Program-made: the position numbers and the translations under genes
NCBI RefSeq assembly: GCF_008632125.1
Contig: NZ_VWRN01000015.1
Location: forward strand, 62,001-126,000
From: Cupriavidus cauae
Lineage (GTDB): Bacteria; Pseudomonadota; Gammaproteobacteria; Burkholderiales; Burkholderiaceae
DNA length: 64,000 nucleotides
Direction of reading: 5' to 3'
In this document: positions 26,742 to 34,348 of the stretch, piece by piece
Layout: the number at the start of each line of letters is the position of its first letter
Numbering within the stretch: position 1 is the first letter of the stretch
The notes under the pieces: model-generated
What the model was told of the DNA's origin: nothing
What the model saw: only the letters and a program-made list of their open reading frames with translations
Database searches by the model: none

Positions 26742-27713
26742 TCAGTCCGCGCGGATGCCCCGCGCGCGGATCAGCTTGCCCCATTTGTCGGTTTCCTTCG
26801 CCAGATGCTGCTTCAGCTCGGCGGGCGTGCTGCCGATCGGCTCGGCGCCGATCGCGGCCAGGAGCTTCTGCACCGCGGGCTTGCGCAGCGCGTCGACCAT
26901 CGCGCGGTGCAGCGTCTCCACCACGGCTGGGGGCGTGCCGGCCGGCACGAACGCGGCGAACCACGGCGACAGCTCGTAGCCCGGCAGGCCGGCCTCTGCC
27001 ACCGTCGGCACGTTGGGCAGCGTGGCCGAGCGCTTGCTGGTGGTCACCGCGATGGCGGTCAGCTTGCCGGCATCGATATGCGGCTTGGCGGACGTGATGC
27101 TGTCGAACATGTAGTCGACCTGGCCGCCGAGCAGGTCGGTGACCGCCGGACCGCTGCCCTTGTAGGGCACGTGCAGCAGCTCGACGCCGGCCATCGACGT
27201 GAACAGCTCGCCGGCCAGGTGGATCGAGGTGCCGTTGCCCGCGGACGCATAGGTGTACTTGCCCGGCTGGCTCTTCGCGCTGGCGATCACCTCCGGCACG
27301 GTCTTCGCGCTGGTCTTCGCCTTGTTGGCGACCAGCACGTTGGGCACCACGGCCAGCAGCGATACCGGCGCGAAATCCTTGATCGGGTCGTAGGTCAGCT
27401 TGCGGTACAGCGCCGGATTGACCGCCATGCCGTTGGCGACGATCAGCATCGTGTAGCCGTCGGCGGGCGAGCGCGCGACCAGCTCGGCGCCGATATTGCC
27501 GCCGGCCCCGGGGCGGTTCTCCACGACGATCGATTGGCCCAGCGTTTGCGACATCTCCTCGCCGAGCGTGCGGGCGATATTGTCCATCGCGCCGGCGGCG
27601 GGGAAGGGGACGATCCAGCGGATCGGACGTTCGGGGTAGGCGGCCTGCGCGGCCGGCGTGGTGAGGGCCGCGGCGAGGCCGAGGACCACGGTGGCGAGAG
27701 TGAGCGACTTCAT
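26742..27713 (-). CDS. Bug-family substrate-binding protein
   Basis: A 323-aa periplasmic receptor. The signal peptide is cut near AAQA-AYPERP. The Bug core motifs are WIVPFPAAGAMDNIART, NRPGAGGNIGAELV and VPYKGSGPAVTDLLGGQ. GGAGACA precedes ATG 27713. It is the second Bug gene of the window and lies 153 bp downstream of catB on the same strand, so it may be cotranscribed and capture an aromatic acid or a muconate-like acid. Confidence 0.9.
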   Translation of the reverse strand: MKSLTLATVVLGLAAALTTPAAQAAYPERPIRWIVPFPAAGAMDNIARTLGEEMSQTLGQSIVVENRPGAGGNIGAELVARSPADGYTMLIVANGMAVNPALYRKLTYDPIKDFAPVSLLAVVPNVLVANKAKTSAKTVPEVIASAKSQPGKYTYASAGNGTSIHLAGELFTSMAGVELLHVPYKGSGPAVTDLLGGQVDYMFDSITSAKPHIDAGKLTAIAVTTSKRSATLPNVPTVAEAGLPGYELSPWFAAFVPAGTPPAVVETLHRAMVDALRKPAVQKLLAAIGAEPIGSTPAELKQHLAKETDKWGKLIRARGIRAD

Positions 27714-27866
27714 TGTCTCCGTTCCTTCGTGAAGTTCGAAACTAGGGTGCCCGGCCCGCGTTGGGCGCGGCTCGGTGGCGTTATCCAGCGGTGATGCGGC
27801 TGTGGTGCGGCGCTTACACGGGCGTGGTGCGGCCGTTATGTGGCCATCATGTCGTTGTTGTCGGTG

Positions 27867-28991
27867 CTATGCGCAATCGCGCCGGTAATGTGCGAGCTTG
27901 TCCTCGTCCAGCGCCAGACCGAGCCCGGGACCGTCCGGCAGGCGCAGCGCGAAGTCCCGATATGCGGGACGTTCGAGCACCACGTCGTCCTTGAGCAGCA
28001 GCGGCCCGAACAGCTCGGTGCCCCAGGCCAGTTGCGGCAGCGTGCAGAAGCCGTGCGCCGCGGCGATGGTGCCGACGCTGCCTTCGAGCATGGTGCCGCC
28101 ATAGAGCGCGATGCCGGCTGCATCGCCGACCGCGGCGGTGCGCAGCATGCCGAAGATGCCGCCGGACTTGGCGATCTTCAGCGCGAATACATCCGCGGCG
28201 CCCAGGCGCGCCAGTTCCATCGCGTCCTCCGGCCCGGTCACCGCTTCGTCGGCCATGATCGGCACCACGAAGCGCGCCGCCAGCCGCGCCAGCCCGACAC
28301 GATTCTCTCGGGCGATCGGCTGCTCGATCAGGTCGATGCCGGCGGCCTCCAGCATCGCGATGCCGTTGGCCCCGTCCGCCTCGTTCCAGGCCTGATTGAC
28401 GTCGACCGTCACGCGGGCGCGGTCGCCCAGCGCGCGCTTGATCGCGGCGACATGGGCGACGTCGTCGCGCACGGCACGGCGGCCGATCTTGAGCTTGAAG
28501 GTGTCGTGGCGGCGCTCGGCCAGCAGGCGCTCGGCCTCCTCGATATCGCGCGCGGTATCGCCGCTGGCCAGCGTCCACAGCACCGGCAGCGCGTCGCGCA
28601 CCGCGCCGCCGAGCAGCGTGGCGAGCGGCACGCCGAGCCGCTTGCCCTGTGCGTCGAGCAGCGCGGTTTCCAGCGCCGACTTGGCGAAGCGGTTGCCGCG
28701 CGCGACCTTGTTCAGCCGGGCCATCGCGCCATGGACATTGGTGGCGTCCTGGCCGATCAAGGCCGGGGCCAGATAGGTATCGATGGCCAGCTTGATGCCT
28801 TCCGGGCTTTCCTCGCCGTAGGACAGGCCGCCGATCGTGGTGGCCTCGCCGATGCCTTCGATGCCGTCGCTGGCGCGCAGCCGCACGATGACCAGCGTCT
28901 GCTGCTGCATGGTCGCCATGGCCAGCTGATGCGCGCGGATGGTGGGCAGGTCGACCAGGATCGCGTCGACGGATGTGATGGTGGTTGCCAT
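27867..28991 (-). CDS. catB: Muconate cycloisomerase
   Basis: A 374-aa enolase-superfamily enzyme of the beta-ketoadipate (catechol ortho) pathway, converting cis,cis-muconate to muconolactone. The catalytic K-x-K is in FKLKIG, the metal ligands are in TVDVNQAW, LIEQPI and ADEAVTG, and the second catalytic Lys in ALKIAKSGG. ATG 28991 fits the family N-terminus. catA and catC are not next to it, which is unusual. The divergent LysR gene and the operator at 29071 support CatM/BenM-type control by muconate. A chloromuconate cycloisomerase cannot be excluded. Confidence 0.85.
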   Translation of the reverse strand: MATTITSVDAILVDLPTIRAHQLAMATMQQQTLVIVRLRASDGIEGIGEATTIGGLSYGEESPEGIKLAIDTYLAPALIGQDATNVHGAMARLNKVARGNRFAKSALETALLDAQGKRLGVPLATLLGGAVRDALPVLWTLASGDTARDIEEAERLLAERRHDTFKLKIGRRAVRDDVAHVAAIKRALGDRARVTVDVNQAWNEADGANGIAMLEAAGIDLIEQPIARENRVGLARLAARFVVPIMADEAVTGPEDAMELARLGAADVFALKIAKSGGIFGMLRTAAVGDAAGIALYGGTMLEGSVGTIAAAHGFCTLPQLAWGTELFGPLLLKDDVVLERPAYRDFALRLPDGPGLGLALDEDKLAHYRRDCA

Positions 28992-29070
28992 ACCTGGAGG
29001 ATTGGATTGAGGGTTTGCGGTCGAGTATGCGGCTTGACCGGAGGCCTGTCCAAGACCGAAGATGTCTGAT

Positions 29071-29091
29071 TCCATACCCGTAAGGTATGGA
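29071..29091. promoter_or_regulatory. CatM/BenM-type operator in the catB/LysR gap
   Basis: TCCATACC-CGTAA-GGTATGGA is an inverted repeat that contains ATAC-N7-GTAT (29074-29088), the known recognition motif of the CatM/BenM group of LysR regulators. It lies 22 bp before the regulator start and about 80 bp before catB. That allows autoregulation and activation of catB. Confidence 0.75.
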
Positions 29092-29112
29092 TGGAAGGTC
29101 AAGGAGGCCACC

Positions 29113-30063
29113 ATGGAACTGCGCCATCTGCGCTATTTCCAGACCGTCGCGCGCGAGCTGAACGTGACCCGCGCCGCCGCGCTGCTGCATATCGCCCAGC
29201 CGCCGCTGTCGCGCCAGATCCGCCAGTTCGAAGACGAACTGGGCGTGCCGCTGTTCGAGCGCGTCGGGCGCGGGTTGCGGCTGACCGAGGCGGGGCGCTT
29301 TCTGCTCGAACAATCGCTGCAGTTGACGCAGCGGCTCGACGAGATGATCGAAGGCACCCGGCGCATCGGCCGCAACGAGAAGCGCTGGTTCGGCATCGGC
29401 TTCGTGCCGTCGGTGCTCTATGGCGTGCTGCCGGACCTGATCCGCGAGTTGCGCGCCGACCAGAGCGAGGTCGAGGTCGGCCTGACGGAAATGATCTCGG
29501 TTCAGCAGCTCGAGGCGCTCAAGTCCGGCCGCATCGATCTGGGCTTTGGCCGGCTGGCGCTGAGCGATCCTGCCATCGTGCAGCAGGTCGTGATGGCAGA
29601 GCCGCTGGTCGCGGCGCTGCCGGCGCGGGCCGCCCCGCGTGAAGGTGAAGGCGGCGATGGCGGTGGCCGTGGCCGCGTCGGTGGCGATGGCCGTGGGGGT
29701 GGCGATGGCCCGATGGCGCCGGCCGAACTGGCGCGGCGCGGGCTGATTCTCTATCCCGCGCGTCCGCGGCCCAGCTATGCGGACCACGTGCTGTCGCTGT
29801 TCCGCGCCCAGGGGCTGCAGCCGCGCGTGGTGCAGGAGGCGAACGAGCTGCAGACCGCGCTGGGCCTGGTCGCCGCGGGGCTCGGCATCACGCTGGTGCC
29901 GGCCTCGGTGCAGCGGTTGCATCGGGACGATGTCCGCTATTGCCCGATCGACGCGCCGGGCTTCGTGTCGCCGGTGATCATGAGCTATCGCGCGGGCGAT
30001 GCGTCGCCGTTCCTGGCGAGGGCGGTGGCGTGGGTGCGGAGGCAGGCGGAAGCCTCGGGTTGA
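29113..30063 (+). CDS. LysR family regulator of CatM/BenM type
   Basis: A 316-aa regulator. The HTH is at 1-60 (ELNVTRAAALLHIAQPPLSRQI) and an effector domain typical of CatM/BenM follows (RWFGIGFVPSVLYGVLPDLIREL). AAGGAGG lies 5 nt before ATG 29113. A glycine/arginine/aspartate-rich insertion of about 24 residues (176-199) separates the two halves of the effector domain. It is encoded by degenerate GGCGATGGC-like repeats (29640-29712) and is absent from ordinary family members. It probably activates catB with muconate; whether the insertion is tolerated is unknown. Confidence 0.88.
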   Translation: MELRHLRYFQTVARELNVTRAAALLHIAQPPLSRQIRQFEDELGVPLFERVGRGLRLTEAGRFLLEQSLQLTQRLDEMIEGTRRIGRNEKRWFGIGFVPSVLYGVLPDLIRELRADQSEVEVGLTEMISVQQLEALKSGRIDLGFGRLALSDPAIVQQVVMAEPLVAALPARAAPREGEGGDGGGRGRVGGDGRGGGDGPMAPAELARRGLILYPARPRPSYADHVLSLFRAQGLQPRVVQEANELQTALGLVAAGLGITLVPASVQRLHRDDVRYCPIDAPGFVSPVIMSYRAGDASPFLARAVAWVRRQAEASG

Positions 30064-30099
30064 AACCTCGGGCTGAAACCTCGGGCTGAAACCTCGGGC
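30061..30099. repeat. 13-bp tandem repeat after the LysR gene
   Basis: Three perfect copies of TGAAACCTCGGGC start at the LysR stop codon, with partial copies on both sides. Each unit holds an in-frame or out-of-frame TGA. The gap is only 60 bp to the convergent LysR gene. Confidence 0.85.
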
Positions 30100-30123
30100 T
30101 GAATCGGGGCCGTCGCCGATCGT

Positions 30124-31011
30124 TCATTCTTCGGCAAAACACCGCGCCAGAAATTCCACCACCGCCCGTACCGCCGGAAGCTGCCCGCGCCGATGCGGCA
30201 TCACGACCGACGTCATCACGTGGCCGGCGGTCCAGTCCGGCAGCACGCGCACGATGTCGCCGCGCTGCAGGGCCGCGCGGCAGACCGACAAGGGCAGGCA
30301 TGCAATGCCGAGGCCGGCCGCAGCCGCGCTGAGCAGCGCGGTCGATTCGTTGGCGGTCATGCGTGGACGCGGGGTAGCGATGACCGTCTCGCCGTCACGG
30401 CTCAGTCGCCAGCTCGTCGCCAGCGGGCGGGTCAGCAGCCCGTCATGGCCGGCCAGCGCCGCGGGCGTCTGCAGCGGGTCGGCGGCGGCGAGATAGCGCG
30501 GCGAGGCGACCAGGATGATCGGCTCGGTCGACAGCAGCCGCTGCACCAGTTCGGAATCGGGCAGCGGCGCGAAGTGGCTGCGGATCGCGAGGTCGTAGCC
30601 CTCCTGGGCGACATCGACGAAGCGGTCCGACACGTCCAGCTGGAGATGCAGCTTCGGGTAGGCGAGGGCCAGTTCGGGCAGGCGCGGCGCCAAGGTTTGC
30701 TGCGCGACCGGTACCGAGGTCGTCAGGCGCACCGTGCCGCTCGGCTCGGCGGCGCGCTGGCGCACCACGTCGTGCGCGGCCTCGGCCTCGATCAGCGCGG
30801 CGCGGGCGTGCTCGTGGAAGGCTCGGCCGACGTCCGTCAGCGCGAAGCTGCGCGAGTTGCGGTGGATCAGCCGCGCGCCCAGCCGCTGTTCGAGTTCGGC
30901 GACGCGCTTGCTCAGCGTCGACTTCGGGATGCCGAGCTGGCGGGAGGCCGCGGCAAAGCCGCCGTGTTCGACGGCGGCGACGAACAGCGAGAGGTCATTC
31001 AGGTTGAGCAT
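30124..31011 (-). CDS. LysR family regulator, divergent from GST gene
   Basis: A 295-aa LysR protein. The HTH covers about 1-62 (GGFAAASRQLGIPKSTLSKRV), followed by an effector domain (PSGTVRLTTSVPVAQQTLAP). It belongs to the group that usually controls a divergent oxidoreductase or GST gene. The start M-L-N-L-N-D at 31011 matches family N-termini. A longer form from 31041 would begin inside the palindrome at 31036-31051. Neither start has a clear ribosome site. Confidence 0.87.
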   Translation of the reverse strand: MLNLNDLSLFVAAVEHGGFAAASRQLGIPKSTLSKRVAELEQRLGARLIHRNSRSFALTDVGRAFHEHARAALIEAEAAHDVVRQRAAEPSGTVRLTTSVPVAQQTLAPRLPELALAYPKLHLQLDVSDRFVDVAQEGYDLAIRSHFAPLPDSELVQRLLSTEPIILVASPRYLAAADPLQTPAALAGHDGLLTRPLATSWRLSRDGETVIATPRPRMTANESTALLSAAAAGLGIACLPLSVCRAALQRGDIVRVLPDWTAGHVMTSVVMPHRRGQLPAVRAVVEFLARCFAEE

Positions 31012-31035
31012 GGGAGTCCGCAGCAGCGCATCAAA

Positions 31036-31051
31036 GTCCATATATATGGAC
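31036..31051. promoter_or_regulatory. 16-bp palindrome in the LysR/GST gap
   Basis: GTCCATATATATGGAC is a perfect palindrome, 25 bp upstream of the preferred LysR start and 97 bp upstream of the GST start. It is a good candidate for the regulator's own binding site. If the longer LysR start were used, it would overlap the start codon. Confidence 0.55.
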
Positions 31052-31147
31052 GTTGCGTTGAATTTTTGCCGACTACCGCTTCAATGTCCACAAATCTATA
31101 GTCTCTCCATCGACCCGATGCCCGGGTCCTTCACTCGGAGAAACAAC

Positions 31148-31873
31148 ATGACCCCCATCCTCTTCTATGGCGTTCCGTCGGGATGCTCGTTCGGTTCGAT
31201 CGTCGCGCTCGAATGGCTGGGCCAGCCGTATCGGCTGTCCCGCATCGAGATGCCGGAGGTGGTGACCAGCGAGGCCTTCCGCCGCATCAACCCGGTGGGC
31301 GAGACGCCGGCGTTGGCCACCGATGCCGGCGCGATCGTGACAGAAAGCATGGCGATCATGAACTGGATCGGCGCGCGCGGCATCGACAGCGCGCTCGGCT
31401 TTGCCCAGGGCACACCGGAATTCAACCGGCTCAACCAGATGCTGGCCTACCTGAACACGACCTTCTTCAACGCCTTCGTGCCGCTGTGGCATCTATACGA
31501 GCACGCCAGCGACGACACCACCAAGGCGGTGCTGCGCGAGTTCGGGCGGGTGAAGGTGGAGAAGGCGCATGCGCAGCTGAACGCGATGCTGGGCGATCGC
31601 CGCTGGCTGCTGGGCGACCGGCGCACGGTGGCCGACGCGTACTTCGCCGGGATTGCGCGCTGGACCGACTACCACGGCGTCGTAAACCGCGCGGACTACC
31701 CGAACCTGGATCGGCTCTATCGGCAGCTGCAGGAGGATCCGGCCGTGCGCTTCGCGCATGGGATCGAGGCGCAGGCCGAGGTGAAATCGGCCGGCGGCTT
31801 CGCCGGCCATGTGGAACTGGAGCAGGCCTGGGCAGAGACCCTGGCCGCGCGCCAGCAGCGGCTGGCGGCTTGA
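31148..31873 (+). CDS. Glutathione S-transferase family protein
   Basis: A 241-aa GST-like protein. The thioredoxin-fold N-terminal domain covers about 1-80 (LFYGVPSGCSFGSIVALEWLG, NPVGETPAL, TESMAIMNWIG) and the helical domain about 95-215. The S-x-x-S/C region near residue 11 may provide the active Ser or Cys. CGGAGAAAC precedes ATG 31148. It is divergent from a LysR gene that probably regulates it. Detoxification of electrophiles is the usual role; the substrate is unknown. Confidence 0.88.
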   Translation: MTPILFYGVPSGCSFGSIVALEWLGQPYRLSRIEMPEVVTSEAFRRINPVGETPALATDAGAIVTESMAIMNWIGARGIDSALGFAQGTPEFNRLNQMLAYLNTTFFNAFVPLWHLYEHASDDTTKAVLREFGRVKVEKAHAQLNAMLGDRRWLLGDRRTVADAYFAGIARWTDYHGVVNRADYPNLDRLYRQLQEDPAVRFAHGIEAQAEVKSAGGFAGHVELEQAWAETLAARQQRLAA

Positions 31874-31874
31874 A

Positions 31875-31917
31875 GCTTGAGGCTGAGGCTTGAGGCTTGA
31901 GGCTGAGGCTCAGCCTC
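31875..31917. repeat. GCTTGAGGCTGAG-type direct repeats and hairpin
   Basis: Imperfect copies of GCTTGAGGCTGAG follow the GST stop. The last part forms a stem GAGGCTGA-GGC-TCAGCCTC (31899-31917). It could end transcription of the GST gene, although no T-run follows. Confidence 0.65.
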
Positions 31918-31987
31918 GCTGAGCCGAGGCTTGTGGCGCGGCCGGCGGGGATGTCGCCGGCCATCCCCGCAGTACCTTGGTGTTCGC

Positions 31988-32686
31988 TTACTCGTCGTCG
32001 CTGTACAGCACGCGGCCGACCACGCCGGCGGCGATTGCACCGACGATCGGCGCCACCCAGAACAGCCACAGCTGATGCAGCGCCATGCCGCCCACCATCA
32101 GCGCCGGGCCGGTCGAGCGGGCCGGGTTGACCGAGGTGTTCGACACCGGGATCGTGACCAGGTGGATCAGCGTCAGGCACAGGCCGATCGCGAGCGGCGC
32201 CAGCGCGCCGTGCGCGCGTTGCGCGGTCGCGCCCAGGATGATCAGCACGAAGAAGAAGGTGGCCAGCACCTCGGTGGCGAACACCGGCATCATGCCGAAG
32301 CCGGACGGCGAGCCGGCGTCGAAGCCGTTGGCGGCCAGGCCGCTGACGGTCACGTCGAAGCCGGGCTTGGCGTCCATCAGCTGCAGCAGCGCCAGCGCGG
32401 CGAGCGCGCCGCCGATCACCTGCGCCACGATATAGACCGGCGCTTCCTTCCACGGGAAGCGCCCCGCGGTGGCGAGGCCAACCGTCACGGCCGGGTTCAG
32501 ATGGCATCCCGACACCGGACCCACCGCATAGGCCATGGTCAGCACGGTCAGGCCGAAGGCCAGCGAGACACCGGCAAAGCCGATGCCCAGGTGCGGAAAT
32601 GCGGCCGCGAGCACGGCCGAGCCGCAGCCGCCGAAGACGAGCCAGAACGTGCCGAAGGCTTCGGCAAGGGGGCGCTTGAAGTGCAT
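31988..32686 (-). CDS. aqpZ: Aquaporin Z-like water channel
   Basis: A 232-aa major intrinsic protein with six membrane helices and two half-helices bearing the NPA motifs (HLNPAVT near 63 and SVNPARS near 186). The length and narrow-pore residues fit a water-selective AqpZ rather than a glycerol facilitator. GGAGAAGGATCC precedes ATG 32686. It appears to be a single-gene unit. The 260-bp region on its upstream side holds no recognisable gene. Confidence 0.92.
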   Translation of the reverse strand: MHFKRPLAEAFGTFWLVFGGCGSAVLAAAFPHLGIGFAGVSLAFGLTVLTMAYAVGPVSGCHLNPAVTVGLATAGRFPWKEAPVYIVAQVIGGALAALALLQLMDAKPGFDVTVSGLAANGFDAGSPSGFGMMPVFATEVLATFFFVLIILGATAQRAHGALAPLAIGLCLTLIHLVTIPVSNTSVNPARSTGPALMVGGMALHQLWLFWVAPIVGAIAAGVVGRVLYSDDE

Positions 32687-32946
32687 GGATCCTTCTCCCG
32701 ATTGTTTTGAGGCGCGCCGCACGGACACGCGAGGGCGACGTCCGAAAGGTCGCAGCGTGCGGGAGGATTCTAGGTGCCGGTTACGGCGATGTCATGACTC
32801 AGGGCGCACTCTTTGCAGTCGTTCACAATTGGCCGGATGAGTGAGACAGGCTTGAACCCAACGTGAATGCTCTCGTGCCAGCCGATGTCTCGAATGCGGG
32901 CTGTCAGCAACGGCGCTGGTGGGAGGCGGCTTTCGAGTGGAATGCG

Positions 32947-33645
32947 TCATGCTTCCTCAGGCTCGAAGCAGGGCTGCACCTTCGTCCGGCATGCCGCGAA
33001 TGCGGCCGCCGACAGCGCCCCGTCGAAAGGGTCGCAATGCGTCAGCAAGCAGGCTGCGGCCGGACAAAGCGAGCGGACAACGCGGTCGATATCCTGCTTG
33101 CGCTGTGCCAAGTCGGGGAGGTGGGCCACGCGTTCCCAATGGGACACCCGATTGCGCAGTGTTCGTAGCGGTTGCAAGAGAGCACTGATTGCGTTGCGTT
33201 GTCGCAGGTGCCGCGGCGCATGCGGGAAGATGGCTCTCAGCAGATCTGGTTGGGCGCGCCAGTAGGCCTCGTAGTACCCCGCAAACAAGCCCGCCCAGAA
33301 CCCCATTGTCAGTTCGGCAACTAATCGATCTGGTGTTTCGGTCTTTTGTGCCTTGTGAAGGGTTGTGCGCGCGACCGCAATCTGGCCGATCTGCTTGTAC
33401 CCGAGCCACTCCGCCGTGTCGTACCACGTCGCGGTGCCGTATTTCGCCGAAAAGGCGCTGTGGATATTGTTGCGAAGCGCCACCTCCAGCACGTGCAAAG
33501 CCGGAGACAAGCGCATCGCGACATCCATGTTGTGTGCATAGCGCGTGGCGATGTCGAGTTTCGAAGGGGCCGGTTCGCCATCGTGGTAGGCGTGCAATCG
33601 AGCCACCGAGAAGGTACGCTGAAGCGCCGGGTAGAAGCCTTGCAT
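32947..33645 (-). CDS. Abi-like HEPN-type protein (putative toxin/abortive infection)
   Basis: A 232-aa protein resembling the Abi-like group often labelled 'Abi family' or 'CAAX protease' in error. The pattern SPALHVLEVALRNNIHSAF, then WYD, then MGFWAGLFAGYYEAYW, then LRTLRNRVSHWE is that of the family. R164-x4-H169 is a HEPN ribonuclease motif. A second R58-x3-H62 element resembles a partial one. Codon use and base composition are less GC-rich than in the neighbours, which suggests transfer. It is monocistronic, facing a predicted structured RNA across overlapping promoters. I infer an RNase toxin or phage-defence effector; this is not demonstrated. Confidence 0.75.
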   Translation of the reverse strand: MQGFYPALQRTFSVARLHAYHDGEPAPSKLDIATRYAHNMDVAMRLSPALHVLEVALRNNIHSAFSAKYGTATWYDTAEWLGYKQIGQIAVARTTLHKAQKTETPDRLVAELTMGFWAGLFAGYYEAYWRAQPDLLRAIFPHAPRHLRQRNAISALLQPLRTLRNRVSHWERVAHLPDLAQRKQDIDRVVRSLCPAAACLLTHCDPFDGALSAAAFAACRTKVQPCFEPEEA

Positions 33646-33687
33646 GGGGATTCCGTCCTGCTATACTCGCCGAGTAATCCCCGGCAA
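33640..33687. promoter_or_regulatory. Overlapping divergent promoters of the Abi-like gene and the RNA
   Basis: Plus strand: TTGCAT (33640-33645), 16 bp, TATACT (33662-33667). Minus strand: TTGCCG (33687-33682), 16 bp, TATAGC (33665-33660). The two -10 boxes occupy the same CTATACTC/GAGTATAG sequence, so polymerase can serve only one direction at a time. The plus -35 overlaps the start codon of the Abi-like gene (33643-33645). Confidence 0.5.
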
Positions 33688-33790
33688 GGTCTTCTCCTGG
33701 CCACGACCCGCGCAAGCGGGGTGCCAAACAGTCAGTGCTCAGACTCCGGGGCTGGGATTGGAAAAGGGCGCCTAATAAGCGCCCTTTTCG
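33674..33790 (+). ncRNA. Predicted structured small RNA divergent from the Abi-like gene
   Basis: About 115 nt starting 7 nt after the TATACT box. Possible helices: P1 CCCCGG (33679-33684) with CCGGGG (33746-33751), or AATCCC (33676-33681) with GGGATT (33754-33759); P2 33699-33725 with core CCCGC-GCAA-GCGGG, a GNRA tetraloop; P3 AGTC/GACT (33730-33745), which ends directly where P1 closes. A perfect 10-bp terminator stem AAAAGGGCGC-CTAATAA-GCGCCCTTTT (33762-33788) ends the RNA. There is no open frame of note. The GNRA loop and the terminator favour plus-strand transcription. It may act as an antitoxin or guide for the HEPN protein (inference). Confidence 0.55.
33762..33788 (+). terminator. 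Intrinsic terminator of the small RNA
   Basis: AAAAGGGCGC, a 7-nt loop, GCGCCCTTTT. It is symmetrical enough to work in both directions. No protein gene runs into it from the left, which supports an RNA gene just upstream. A further small stem, TTTGTGC/GCACAAA (33793-33816), follows. The rest of the gap up to 34067 shows nothing recognisable. Confidence 0.7.
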
Positions 33791-34067
33791 CATTTGTGCG
33801 TGCCGTTAGGCACAAAGACTGATCTTAGCTTCGGGACGCCGACGTTACATCCGCTTCTTGCTTGCAAAGCAGTGGGGCTTGTTGCATTCCAATAGTGTGG
33901 CGACGAAATCGAACGCGGTTTGTGGGCCGGCTCGATTGGGTTCTCGCTGTTGCCGGCCCGCCCCGCATCGCAGCATGACAACGCATCGACCGACGCCGAG
34001 GATTTCGGTCGGGGTTGTCCGCTTGCGAGCGATTCGGACGTCGCGATGTTTCCGCTGCGAGAACCGC

Positions 34068-34316
34068 ATGTACAAAGTCTATTGGACCACCTACGACGCC
34101 GACGGCGTGCCTGCCGCGCATGCCGAGGACTACGGCCCGGATCAGCTTGCCGCCGTGCTGGCGCGTTGCGAGGCGCTGCGGGCGCGGCAGCGCGCCGGTG
34201 AGCCGGTCGGCTTTGTGACGATGGTGTCGGAGAATCCGTATAGCGTCGGGCATCCAGGGGCGGCCGATGTCGAGCCCGGCTATGCCTGGTACAAGCGGCG
34301 GCCGCCGCCGCGCTAG
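34068..34316 (+). CDS. Small conserved-type hypothetical protein
   Basis: An 82-aa protein starting at ATG 34068 ([13 protein letters not shown]). It has mixed alpha/beta character: a strand at the N-terminus, a helix [15 protein letters not shown], a strand GFVTMVSE, and a tail [12 protein letters not shown]. There is no signal peptide or membrane segment. The ribosome site (GCTGCGAGAA) is moderate. The base composition is like the host's core genes. I do not recognise a function. Confidence 0.6.
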   Translation: MYKVYWTTYDADGVPAAHAEDYGPDQLAAVLARCEALRARQRAGEPVGFVTMVSENPYSVGHPGAADVEPGYAWYKRRPPPR

Positions 34317-34348
34317 GGCAACGGGAGGATGCCGAGGCTTGCGCCTGA

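Noticed and set aside
32947-33645. CAAX prenyl protease
   Set aside because: It has no run of membrane helices and no EE-x3-R or H-x3-N motifs; HEPN-like R-x4-H and the overall Abi pattern fit better.
33674-33790. tRNA or other known housekeeping RNA
   Set aside because: There is no cloverleaf, no T-loop GTTCGAATC-type signature and no acceptor stem with CCA. The fold and terminator fit a small regulatory RNA better.
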